DNA from: CAMEON01 sp045531965
GTDB lineage: Bacteria; Bacillota; Clostridia; Oscillospirales; CAG-272
NCBI GenBank assembly: GCA_045531965.1
Contig: JAZSFA010000048.1
Span: forward strand, 1 to 11,260
Length of the DNA stretch: 11,260 bases
Direction: 5' to 3'
The notes under the pieces were generated by a model, which was not told the origin of the DNA, ran no database searches, and worked only from the letters and a program-made list of their open reading frames with translations. The first letter of the stretch is position 1, and each line of letters starts with the position of its first letter. A program made the translations under genes and the position numbers. This document shows positions 1-6,184 of this stretch, piece after piece.

Positions 1-170
1 TTGGGGGATTTCAACTTCCTTTTTGGTAAAGGGTTGTGGGGGGGGGCCCGGGGGCGCCCCCCCTGGTAAACAACAATTTACGTGACCTTCATTTTCCCTC
101 TTTACAAAATGAAAATTTTGTGCCGAATTTGATCCCGATGACAAAGAAACCCCTCCTGTCGAGGACAGAT
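1..170. other. Gene-free, low-complexity left edge
   Basis: No convincing gene is visible. Positions 36-63 consist of long G and C runs around a GGGGGCGCCCCC palindrome, unlike anything else in the window and typical of a poor-quality contig end. Positions 66-80 (GTAAACAACAATTTA) match 14 of 15 bases of the sequence just after the repeat element at 2402-2416, and positions 1-35 loosely resemble the 3' hairpin of that element, so this may be a decayed or misread copy. A short hairpin, CTGTC-GAG-GACAG, lies at 156-168. Short open frames here have no ribosome binding site. Confidence 0.45.
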
Positions 171-219
171 ACCTAAAAAAACAAAAAGGACGAGGCATTT
201 GACCATTCTTCGTCCTTTT
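171..219 (-). terminator. Intrinsic terminator of the murE operon
   Basis: A perfect 10-bp stem (184-193 with 210-219, AAAAGGACGA / TCGTCCTTTT) has a 16-nt loop. Read on the minus strand it runs into a T-rich tract (complement of the A-run at 175-187), 39 bases past the murE stop codon. The other side is also T-rich (216-230), so it could work in both directions. Confidence 0.85.
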
Positions 220-257
220 CTTATTTCTTTCCGCAACGTGACGCTCTCCATGATCTG

Positions 258-1745
258 TCAAGCTCGTCCGAGGCAAGACAGCAGGGTGGCTTTGTCGCTG
301 TAAGGGCGCTTTTCACCGCCCACCAGCTGATAGGTCTCGTGTCCCTTCCCTGCCAGCAGGATCATGTCTCCGGGGCGGGCTTCTCGAACAGCGTACGCCA
401 CCGCCTCGGCACGGTCGGGAATCAGCACACGGGGGCAGCTCCCCGCAGGGTAGGCGGCGTCGATCTCTTCAAGGATCGCCATGGGATCCTCCCGCCCGGG
501 GTTGTCCGAAGTGAGGATGCAAAGATCGGCACGGATCCCCGTCACCTCCGCCAGCTCATGGCGGCGCTCCTTGGTGCGCTCCCCCACCGAGCCGAAGAGG
601 CAGATCAAGCGTGTAGGGGCGTAACCCCTCAACAGGTCCAGCATGGATGCCATGCTAACGGCATTGTGGGCGTAGTCGATGACGTACAAGACGTGGTCAC
701 AAAAGACCGTCTCGAACCGCCCGGGGACGGTGGCCGTCTCCAGGCTCTCGCAAGCCGCCTCCACCGACACACCGAAGGCGTTTCGGGCAATGGCGACAGC
801 GCACAGCGCGTTTTTCACGTTAAATTCTCCCGGCTGTGGCAGGAAATACATTCGAGGCAAGGTCTTGCCCTCGTAAGCTACGGCATATTCCATACCGGGG
901 ATGCCGTTTCGGATGACCCCTTGGATGACCGTGGTGGTCCAGGCGGCGTCGGGGTGTCCCTTTGTGGAAAAGCCGACGATCTTGGCGGGATCTCCTTCCG
1001 TCATATCAGCCGAGGCGGGATCGTCCATATTGCAGACGGTAAAATCGTGGGGATAGTCGGTAAACAGACGGTGCTTACAGGCGGCGTAATCAGCCATATC
1101 GGGATGCTCGTTGCCGCCGATGTGATCGTGAGAGAGATTGGTGAAGGCGCAGACGCGGAAGGAAAGACCGTAGGTGCGGTAGAGCTTCAATCCCTGGGAG
1201 GACACCTCCATCACAGCGTTGTATATCCCCGCGTCCAGCATCTCCCGCAGGTAGGCGTAGATCAGGAGACTGTCAGGGGTGGAATTGACGGTGGGGTAGT
1301 GCTTGTCCCCGAAAATGATGCCGTTGGTCCCCATGTAACCCGTGGGAACGCCTGCGTCGTTCAGGATTTTTTGAACGAACAGAGCGGTAGTGGTCTTACC
1401 CTTGGTACCCGTGATGGCAAACAATTCCATGCGCCGTTCGGGGTGACCGTAAAAAGCGGCGGCGGCTTCGGCTTTAGCGATATGGGTATTGGGAACGAGG
1501 ATCTGAAGGGCATCTTCGGGAAGATCCAGCATCCGCTCGGTCAGAAAGGCGCGGCACCCTCCGGCGTATGCCTTCGGGGCATAGTCGTGTCCGTCCGACA
1601 CAAACCCCTTAATACAGATAAAAAGTCCTGCCTCCCCCGCCTGTCGGGAGTCGGCGGTAAGATGGGTCAGCGGCGCTGTGAGGGGCTGTCCCCGAAGGGT
1701 AGCGCCCGTCAGCTCACGAATGATAGCTTGGACAGAAACAGACAT
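258..1745 (-). CDS. murE: UDP-N-acetylmuramyl-tripeptide synthetase (MurE-type Mur ligase)
   Basis: A 495-aa Mur ligase that should add the third amino acid to UDP-MurNAc-L-Ala-D-Glu using ATP, in the cytoplasm, as a step of peptidoglycan precursor synthesis. Domains in order: N-terminal UDP-substrate domain (about 1-105), central ATPase domain with P-loop GTKGKTT (113-119), substrate-side NSTPDS (154-159), MEVSSQGL (179-186) and a Lys at 224 in the usual place of the carbamylated lysine, then the C-terminal domain with PGRFE (341-345), DYAHN (357-361), DNPG (414-417) and GKGHET (466-471). Length is normal. The P-loop has GTK rather than the commoner GTN, and the amino-acid-selecting motif is DNPG, not DNPR (usual for meso-diaminopimelate) or DNPA (usual for lysine), so the amino acid added is uncertain. 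AAAGGAG precedes the ATG. It is the second gene of a two-gene operon, 21 bases after the 131-aa gene, and lies outside any visible division/cell-wall cluster, so it could be a second MurE-like paralogue. Confidence 0.9.
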   Translation of the reverse strand: MSVSVQAIIRELTGATLRGQPLTAPLTHLTADSRQAGEAGLFICIKGFVSDGHDYAPKAYAGGCRAFLTERMLDLPEDALQILVPNTHIAKAEAAAAFYGHPERRMELFAITGTKGKTTTALFVQKILNDAGVPTGYMGTNGIIFGDKHYPTVNSTPDSLLIYAYLREMLDAGIYNAVMEVSSQGLKLYRTYGLSFRVCAFTNLSHDHIGGNEHPDMADYAACKHRLFTDYPHDFTVCNMDDPASADMTEGDPAKIVGFSTKGHPDAAWTTTVIQGVIRNGIPGMEYAVAYEGKTLPRMYFLPQPGEFNVKNALCAVAIARNAFGVSVEAACESLETATVPGRFETVFCDHVLYVIDYAHNAVSMASMLDLLRGYAPTRLICLFGSVGERTKERRHELAEVTGIRADLCILTSDNPGREDPMAILEEIDAAYPAGSCPRVLIPDRAEAVAYAVREARPGDMILLAGKGHETYQLVGGEKRPYSDKATLLSCLGRA

Positions 1746-1766
1746 ACCGAGACTCCTTTCATTTCA

Positions 1767-2162
1767 TCAGTTTTTTCGCACCAAGGGGGCGAGAAGATCG
1801 CCGTCCTCAGGCAGGGGCAGGAGCACAAAGCGGTTCTCCAACGCGTCTCTGTGACGCTCCGTAAAGTCCTTCGCTTCGTCATCGCAGGGATAGAGGGTCA
1901 GAAGACCGCACTGCTCCGCGGCAAAGTCCCGGAGTATCTGCAAAAGCAGCTCATCGGACAGACATACCATGGGGGCGGGCAAGGGGTGACGAAGGGCATA
2001 CAGTCCCAGCCGGATATCCCTGCCCTTCCCAAACCAATGGGGGGAAATCCCATGGCGGAGGTAAGTCTCCCGCGCTGTCTTTCCCGCCACCGAGGCGTTG
2101 CCCAACAAGACGGGAATGGCGGTAGCGTAGAGATGCGCCGTGCTGTTCTGATCGCAGGTCAT
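1767..2162 (-). CDS. Conserved-looking protein of unknown function, 131 aa
   Basis: I do not recognise this protein. I chose the ATG at 2162 because AAAGGA lies a few bases upstream and a consensus promoter ends 33 bases before it; a longer frame back to 2303 would run through the promoter and into the repeat element. The product is soluble, with no signal peptide or membrane segment. Its N-terminal stretch IPVLLGNASVAGKTARETYL (16-35) followed by HGISPHWFGKG (38-48) faintly recalls the nucleotide-fold domain that precedes ATP-grasp modules, but no ATP-grasp part follows, so this is only a hint. The C-terminal half is Leu- and acid-rich. It is the first gene of an operon with the MurE-type ligase, which suggests a role linked to cell-wall precursors; that is inference from position only. 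Confidence 0.75.
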   Translation of the reverse strand: MTCDQNSTAHLYATAIPVLLGNASVAGKTARETYLRHGISPHWFGKGRDIRLGLYALRHPLPAPMVCLSDELLLQILRDFAAEQCGLLTLYPCDDEAKDFTERHRDALENRFVLLPLPEDGDLLAPLVRKN

Positions 2163-2195
2163 GACGTTTTCCTTTCTTGGCGTTTTGATATGTCC

Positions 2196-2224
2196 ATTAT
2201 AGCACACCCCGCGTAGAATGTCAA
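2196..2224 (-). promoter_or_regulatory. Consensus sigma-A promoter of the unknown gene-murE operon
   Basis: On the minus strand, TTGACA (2219-2224) and TATAAT (2196-2201) are separated by exactly 17 bases. Both hexamers are perfect. Transcription would start near 2189, about 27 bases before the start codon of the 131-aa gene. Confidence 0.9.
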
Positions 2225-2259
2225 TGACCACCTGCGGTGGAGCTTTGGCTCGTGGATAT

Positions 2260-2402
2260 GGGGGTACGCTTGGAGGAACCTTCTTGCAAGAAGGTTCCTC
2301 CAAACCACCTCCAAGAACCTTTAAAAAGTATTTATTATTAAAGGTTTTTGAGGGGTCCCAAGGGAAACTTTTTGCAAAAAGTTCCCCTTGACCGTACTCC
2401 CG
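2260..2402. repeat. Structured intergenic repeat element, copy 1
   Basis: A roughly 143-bp element made of three consecutive inverted repeats between imperfect inverted ends. Stem A is a perfect 34-bp palindrome (2270-2303). Stem B pairs CAAGAACCTTTAA (2312-2324) with TTAAAGGTTTTTG (2338-2350), with one wobble. Stem C pairs 2360-2373 with 2376-2389 with one mismatch. The outer ends GGGGGTACG (2260-2268) and CCGTACTCC (2392-2400) are imperfect inverted copies of one another. The same architecture, with different stem sequences, is seen at 3167-3313. No protein-coding content. It resembles a MITE- or REP-like element and may also act as a transcription barrier upstream of the acetyltransferase gene. 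Confidence 0.8.
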
Positions 2403-2533
2403 TAAACAATAATTTATTTGATTAACTCCCCCTTGCGGCGTGAAGTGGGCACGGGTTGGATATCCCTGTTATTGGAAGGTGGCACTGCCGCCAAACAACA
2501 AGTTATCCGTATAAGAAAAAAACAAAAACACCC

Positions 2534-2562
2534 TTGCAAAATCCCACGAGATATCGTATAAT
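2534..2562 (+). promoter_or_regulatory. Promoter of the GNAT acetyltransferase gene
   Basis: TTGCAA (2534-2539) and a perfect TATAAT (2557-2562) are 17 bases apart, with transcription expected near 2569, 25 bases before the ATG. The segment between the repeat and this promoter (2403-2533) holds nothing else I can name. Confidence 0.8.
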
Positions 2563-2593
2563 AGTGATGGCACCTTTGCATCAGGAGGTCATC

Positions 2594-3196
2594 ATGAAAA
2601 AAAGCAGCATTTATCAGCTATTTTCCCATATCCCCACGCTGGAAACCAAGCGCCTGATCCTTCGAGGTATGCGCGTCTCGGATGCTGAGGATATGTTTGC
2701 CTATGCACAACACGAGCCCGTCTCCCGCTATCTCACCTGGACGCCCCACCCCAACCTGAAACACACCAAGGAGTACCTGACCTACGTGGGTCAGCGCTAC
2801 CGCACAGGAGATTTCTTCGACTGGGCGATCATCTCCAAGGAGGACGGGCACATGATCGGCACCTGCGGCTTTACTTCTTTTGATTTTACCTCAGACTGCG
2901 CCGAGATCGGCTACGTCCTGAACCCTTTGTACCAAGGTCAGGGACTTGCCACCGAAGCCGTCACAGAAGTTCTCCGTTTCGGATTTGAGGCGCTGTCCCT
3001 CCACCGCATCGAGGCAAAATTCATACAAGAAAACACCCGCTCCTTGCGTCTCATGGAACGGGTGGGTATGCAGTTTGAAGGCTATGCCCGTGAAGCTCTG
3101 AGGATCAAAGGAGAGTACCGTACCATCGGTCGTTGCGCCATCCTCAGGAGCGAGTGGATACAGCGTACGGGGAGTACGCAAGGAGAAACGTTTTGA
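2594..3196 (+). CDS. GNAT-family N-acetyltransferase (RimJ/RimL type)
   Basis: A 200-aa cytoplasmic enzyme predicted to transfer an acetyl group from acetyl-CoA to an amine, either a protein N-terminus or a small molecule; the substrate cannot be told. It follows the RimJ/RimL pattern: LETKRLILRGMRVSDAEDMF near residues 16-35, acetyl-CoA pyrophosphate loop QGQGLA (114-119), then NTRSLRLMERVGMQFEG (147-163). The ATG at 2594 is chosen because AGGAGG (2583-2588) lies 5 bases upstream and the promoter sits just before it; a frame extending back to 2456 would contain the promoter. It is a single-gene unit. The last residues, about QGETF, and the TGA stop lie inside the repeat element that follows, so the natural C-terminus may have been replaced by element sequence. 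Confidence 0.88.
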   Translation: MKKSSIYQLFSHIPTLETKRLILRGMRVSDAEDMFAYAQHEPVSRYLTWTPHPNLKHTKEYLTYVGQRYRTGDFFDWAIISKEDGHMIGTCGFTSFDFTSDCAEIGYVLNPLYQGQGLATEAVTEVLRFGFEALSLHRIEAKFIQENTRSLRLMERVGMQFEGYAREALRIKGEYRTIGRCAILRSEWIQRTGSTQGETF

Positions 3197-3313
3197 AAAA
3201 GTTTCTCCTTGACCTCTTCAAAAACTTTTAAAAGCATGGATTTGTTTTAAAGGTTTTTGAAAAGGTTTCAGGGAAAACTTTTTGCAAAAAGTTTTCCCTG
3301 AGCGCTCCCCCGT
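3167..3313. repeat. Structured intergenic repeat element, copy 2
   Basis: About 147 bp with the same plan as copy 1. Stem A is 3180-3194 against 3196-3210, with one mismatch. Stem B is CTTCAAAAACTTTTAAAA (3216-3233) against the arm at 3245-3264, with wobbles. Stem C is a perfect 15-bp stem (3269-3283 with 3286-3300) around a GC loop. The outer ends ACGGGGAGTACGC (3167-3179) and GCGCTCCCCCGT (3302-3313) are imperfect inverted repeats. It fills the whole gap between two convergent genes and runs into both 3' ends. It probably serves as a two-way transcription terminator in this position, although no classic T-tract follows either outer stem. Confidence 0.82.
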
Positions 3314-4692
3314 CACCTCGTCAATTTCTTCATCCAACGATAGCGATTGCATTTGATGAACGCCGCGCCGCATTTGAACACCTGATCCGAGTTGAGGCAG
3401 ATGACCACCGCCACGGGAGGCCAGTTAAACACAAAGGCGGCGAGGAAGGACAAGGGAATCACAATGCCCCAGATGCTGATGATATCGTTAATCATGACAA
3501 ACCTGCCGTCGCCGCCACCGCGGATGATGCCTGTTGCCGTCGGCATTTGGTAGGCTGTCCCAAAGCCCGTTACACACAGGACCAAAATGAAGTCCAATGA
3601 CATCTGCCGTGTGTCGGGGGACAGGTCGGTATACAAATTCACAATAGGCACCCGTAAAAGAAACAGCAAAGCGGATGTGATCAGCCCGATGCCCACAAAC
3701 ATGAGCTGAAGGGTCTGGGTGTAGGATTTGATCTTCCCCATTTCCCCGCTACCAATGGCTTTGCCAATGAGGATAGACGCCGCCGAAGAAGCCCCAATAC
3801 TGGCGACCTTGAGCATCTGAAACAGCGTGGACGCCACCGAATTGGCGGCGATCGCACTGTCGCTCATATGCCCGAGGATCACCGTCTGCAAGAGGATGGA
3901 CGACCCGAAGATCAGAGACGTGAACAAAAAGGAGCGGCACAGCTTGAAATAGTCCTTGATCAGCAGCCGATCGAAAGACAGCAAATCCCGCAGACGCCAG
4001 CGCAGCTTCTTGTCCAACGCCAGCACGTAAAAAAGGACAATGATCAGCTCTGCCACGCGGGCGGACAGGGTGGCGATCGCCGCCCCGGTGGTGCCCAACG
4101 CGGGACAACCCATATGACCGTAGATCAAAAGATAATTGAGAGAAATGTTCACCACCAAGGTGGACACGGATACGAAGAAGCCCACCCGCACCGTCTCTAC
4201 ACTTCGGAGCATGGAGAGCAGCAGCGAAGTCAGGGCAAAGATGAGGTAGCTGTACTTCATGACCCGCAGATAAGCCACCCCCTCCGCCTTGATGGCAGGA
4301 GAGTCGGTAAACAGGGACATCAGCCCCTCGGGGGTAATACAGGCGGCGACAAACAGCCCCAAGGACAAAACCACGCCAAAGAGCAGCGCACCCATAAAGA
4401 ATCGCTTGATGGGTTCGGTGCGCTTTTGCCCCCAATACTGACTGCCCAACACGACCACCGCGTCTCCCGCGCCCATGAGCAGTTGTTGGAACAGAAACTG
4501 GATCTGATTGACGGCGGTAACACCCGACAGGGCATCCTCGCTGTACGCTCCCACCATGATGTTGTCAGCTAAGTTCACGCCCAGCGTGATGATATTGTAA
4601 AGCACCAGCACACACCAGACAGAGAAAAACTGCTTGTAAAAATCCCTGTCGCGGGTGATGGTGATTCGAGACTTCTTGATGCTTTTTTCCAT
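3313..4692 (-). CDS. MATE-family efflux transporter
   Basis: A 459-aa inner-membrane protein with about 12 hydrophobic segments, matching the multidrug and toxic compound extrusion family, which exports cationic drugs, metabolites or toxins using a sodium or proton gradient. Family-like stretches include NIITLGVNLADNIMVGAYSE near the N-terminus, GAGDAVVVLGSQYWGQ after the first helix pair, and in the second half SAASILIGKAIGSGE and TGIIRGGGDGRF. Length is usual for the family. The ATG at 4692 is preferred, with GGGGAAAG upstream; an in-frame TTG seven codons earlier (4713) sits against the foot of a terminator hairpin and has no ribosome binding site. The substrate is unknown. The stop codon lies in the end of repeat copy 2. 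Confidence 0.92.
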   Translation of the reverse strand: MEKSIKKSRITITRDRDFYKQFFSVWCVLVLYNIITLGVNLADNIMVGAYSEDALSGVTAVNQIQFLFQQLLMGAGDAVVVLGSQYWGQKRTEPIKRFFMGALLFGVVLSLGLFVAACITPEGLMSLFTDSPAIKAEGVAYLRVMKYSYLIFALTSLLLSMLRSVETVRVGFFVSVSTLVVNISLNYLLIYGHMGCPALGTTGAAIATLSARVAELIIVLFYVLALDKKLRWRLRDLLSFDRLLIKDYFKLCRSFLFTSLIFGSSILLQTVILGHMSDSAIAANSVASTLFQMLKVASIGASSAASILIGKAIGSGEMGKIKSYTQTLQLMFVGIGLITSALLFLLRVPIVNLYTDLSPDTRQMSLDFILVLCVTGFGTAYQMPTATGIIRGGGDGRFVMINDIISIWGIVIPLSFLAAFVFNWPPVAVVICLNSDQVFKCGAAFIKCNRYRWMKKLTR

Positions 4693-4710
4693 TTTTCTTG
4701 CTTTCCCCAA

Positions 4711-4738
4711 CAAAACAAGCCGCTATGAAGCGGCTTGT
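4711..4738 (-). terminator. Terminator/attenuator between the small membrane protein gene and MATE gene
   Basis: A perfect 10-bp GC-rich stem (4715-4724 with 4729-4738, ACAAGCCGCT / AGCGGCTTGT) with a 4-nt loop, followed on the minus strand by TTTGTT. It lies 31 bases after the upstream stop codon and 19 before the MATE ATG. I see no strong separate promoter for MATE, so some read-through from the upstream gene may be its source of transcripts. Confidence 0.75.
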
Positions 4739-4768
4739 GATGATATGTTCTGATACTGTCGTTTCGGC

Positions 4769-5032
4769 TTACTTGATAACCTTGGCAAACACCAACACCT
4801 GGATGATGATACCTGCCAACACGTAAACACCGATCAAGCTACTGATCACGCCGAGACCCCAAGCAAGGATAACACCGGCCAAAGGAATCCAAACGGTAAG
4901 CAGCGTGGAAATCTTGATGAGCGCGCCAACGATAACACCCATAACGATATGGATGAGGATACCGATGACAAGATTGGGCACATCCTTTGTATACTTAAAG
5001 GACAGCGGGAAAATCTTCTTTAATGCATCCAT
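4769..5032 (-). CDS. Small conserved membrane protein, 87 aa, function unknown
   Basis: An 87-aa hydrophobic protein. A short cytoplasmic-looking start, MDALKKIFPLSFKYTKDV, is followed by membrane segments at about 20-42 and 46-84; the second is long enough for two passes broken by Gly/Pro. I recall closely similar small proteins as unnamed conserved proteins in many gut Clostridia, but no function is known to me. GGAGG precedes the ATG with good spacing, and a perfect sigma-A promoter lies upstream, so it is probably well expressed in growing cells. A terminator follows it, so it is a one-gene unit with possible read-through into the MATE gene. Confidence 0.85.
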   Translation of the reverse strand: MDALKKIFPLSFKYTKDVPNLVIGILIHIVMGVIVGALIKISTLLTVWIPLAGVILAWGLGVISSLIGVYVLAGIIIQVLVFAKVIK

Positions 5033-5081
5033 GAGAACGCCTCCATGAAGTTATTGAAAAAATTGCGGATTCCGCAAATTT

Positions 5082-5110
5082 ATTATACCGCAAATCCCCG
5101 GAGTTGTCAA
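5082..5110 (-). promoter_or_regulatory. Consensus sigma-A promoter of the small membrane protein gene
   Basis: Perfect TTGACA (5105-5110) and TATAAT (5082-5087) on the minus strand with a 17-base spacer. The untranslated leader of about 40 bases contains the palindrome TTGCGGATTCCGCAA (5063-5077), followed on the minus strand by a run of Ts, a short terminator-like or attenuator-like hairpin. Confidence 0.88.
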
Positions 5111-5194
5111 GTCAAAATCTCAAAAAACTCAAGAGGTATGTATATTTTCCCATGACTTACACATACTGGAACAGAATAAAAAAGGAGAAACACC

Positions 5195-6184
5195 ATGAAA
5201 ATCGCTTTTTTCGACACCAAACCCTATGACCTGACCTATTTCGAGCCTATGGGCGAGGAGGCAGGACTGGATTTCCGCTTTTATGAGACCAAGCTGAACG
5301 AAAATACCGTCAGCCTCGCCCACGGTTGCGACGGCGTTTGCGCCTTCGTCAACGATACCGTGAGCGCCGCCGTCATCGACGCCCTTTGCGACATGGGTGT
5401 TCGCATTCTGGCGCTCCGCTGCGCGGGCTTTAACAACGTGGACATGCGCCACGCCGAAGGACGGCTGACCGTGGTCCGTGTCCCCGCCTACTCTCCCTAT
5501 GCGGTGGCAGAGCACGCCATGGCACTGCTGCTCACCTCTATTCGCCGTATCCACAAAGCCTATATCCGCACGAGAGACTACAATTTCAGTCTCAACAACA
5601 TGGTGGGCTTCGACCTCCACGGCAAGACCGTAGGAATCGTGGGCATGGGTAAGATCGGTCGGGTCTTTGCCGATATCTGCCAAGGCTTTGGCATGAAGAT
5701 CCTCGCCTACGACAAATATCCCGCCGTGATCCCCAACGTGGATTTCGTCCCGTTGGATACCCTGCTCCGGGAGAGTGACATCATCTCCCTCCACTGCCCC
5801 CTCACCGAAGAAACCCGTCATCTTATAGGTCACGAGACCTTGCCCATCCTCAAGAAGGGTGTGGTCATCATCAACACCTCCCGCGGCGGACTCATTAAAG
5901 CCGAGGCGCTGCTGGACGGCATCAAGTCCCGCCGCATCGGCGCCGCTTGTCTTGACGTATACGAGGAAGAAGGGGACATCTTCTACGAGGATAATTCGGG
6001 ACACATCTTAGAGGATGACGTGCTGGCGCGGCTGATTTCCATGCCCAACGTCATCGTCACCTCCCATCAGGCATTTCTGACCTCGGATGCCCTCTATAAC
6101 ATCGCCGAGACCACCGTGAGCAACCTTCTTGCCTTTTTCGAGACGGGTACGTGCGAAAACGAGGTGCTGGTCAGTCACTTATGA
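5195..6184 (+). CDS. ldhA: D-lactate dehydrogenase (NAD-dependent 2-hydroxyacid dehydrogenase)
   Basis: A 329-aa cytoplasmic enzyme that reduces pyruvate to D-lactate with NADH, regenerating NAD during fermentation. It resembles the E. coli LdhA type along its whole length: RCAGFNNVD (75-83), RVPAYSPYAVAEHA (95-108), the dinucleotide-binding GMGKIG (150-155) with Asp173 (AYD) after the second strand, SLHCPLT (198-204) and HQAFLT (291-296). The family's catalytic set is intact: Arg230 in NTSRGG, Asp254 and Glu259 in DVYEEEGD, and His291. AAAGGAG lies 7 bases before the ATG. The gene is alone on the plus strand, diverging from the small membrane protein gene. I see no convincing sigma-A promoter in 5111-5180; a weak TATATT at 5141-5146 is the best candidate. 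Its last six bases overlap the end of sigE. Confidence 0.93.
   Translation: MKIAFFDTKPYDLTYFEPMGEEAGLDFRFYETKLNENTVSLAHGCDGVCAFVNDTVSAAVIDALCDMGVRILALRCAGFNNVDMRHAEGRLTVVRVPAYSPYAVAEHAMALLLTSIRRIHKAYIRTRDYNFSLNNMVGFDLHGKTVGIVGMGKIGRVFADICQGFGMKILAYDKYPAVIPNVDFVPLDTLLRESDIISLHCPLTEETRHLIGHETLPILKKGVVIINTSRGGLIKAEALLDGIKSRRIGAACLDVYEEEGDIFYEDNSGHILEDDVLARLISMPNVIVTSHQAFLTSDALYNIAETTVSNLLAFFETGTCENEVLVSHL

Noticed and set aside
65..202. Short plus-strand frames before the murE terminator, possibly a gene end
   Set aside because: Two overlapping frames look equally open, ending at 176 and 202, with no homology I recognise; the longer-lasting one stops inside the terminator loop.
339..2216. 625-aa plus-strand open frame across murE and its partner
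   Set aside because: It is antisense to two well-supported genes, has low-complexity His/Gly/Val-rich content, no ribosome binding site and no family motif. It results from the codon bias of the real genes.
2456..2593. N-terminal extension of the acetyltransferase
   Set aside because: It would place the promoter and AGGAGG inside the coding region and adds residues unlike the family.
3868..4572. 234-aa plus-strand frame antisense to the MATE gene
   Set aside because: Gln/His/Gly-rich shadow of a membrane protein; no start signal.
5129..6004. 291-aa minus-strand open frame
   Set aside because: Antisense to ldhA, whose catalytic residues and ribosome binding site are intact; the frame is rich in Asp/His/Val shadow codons.
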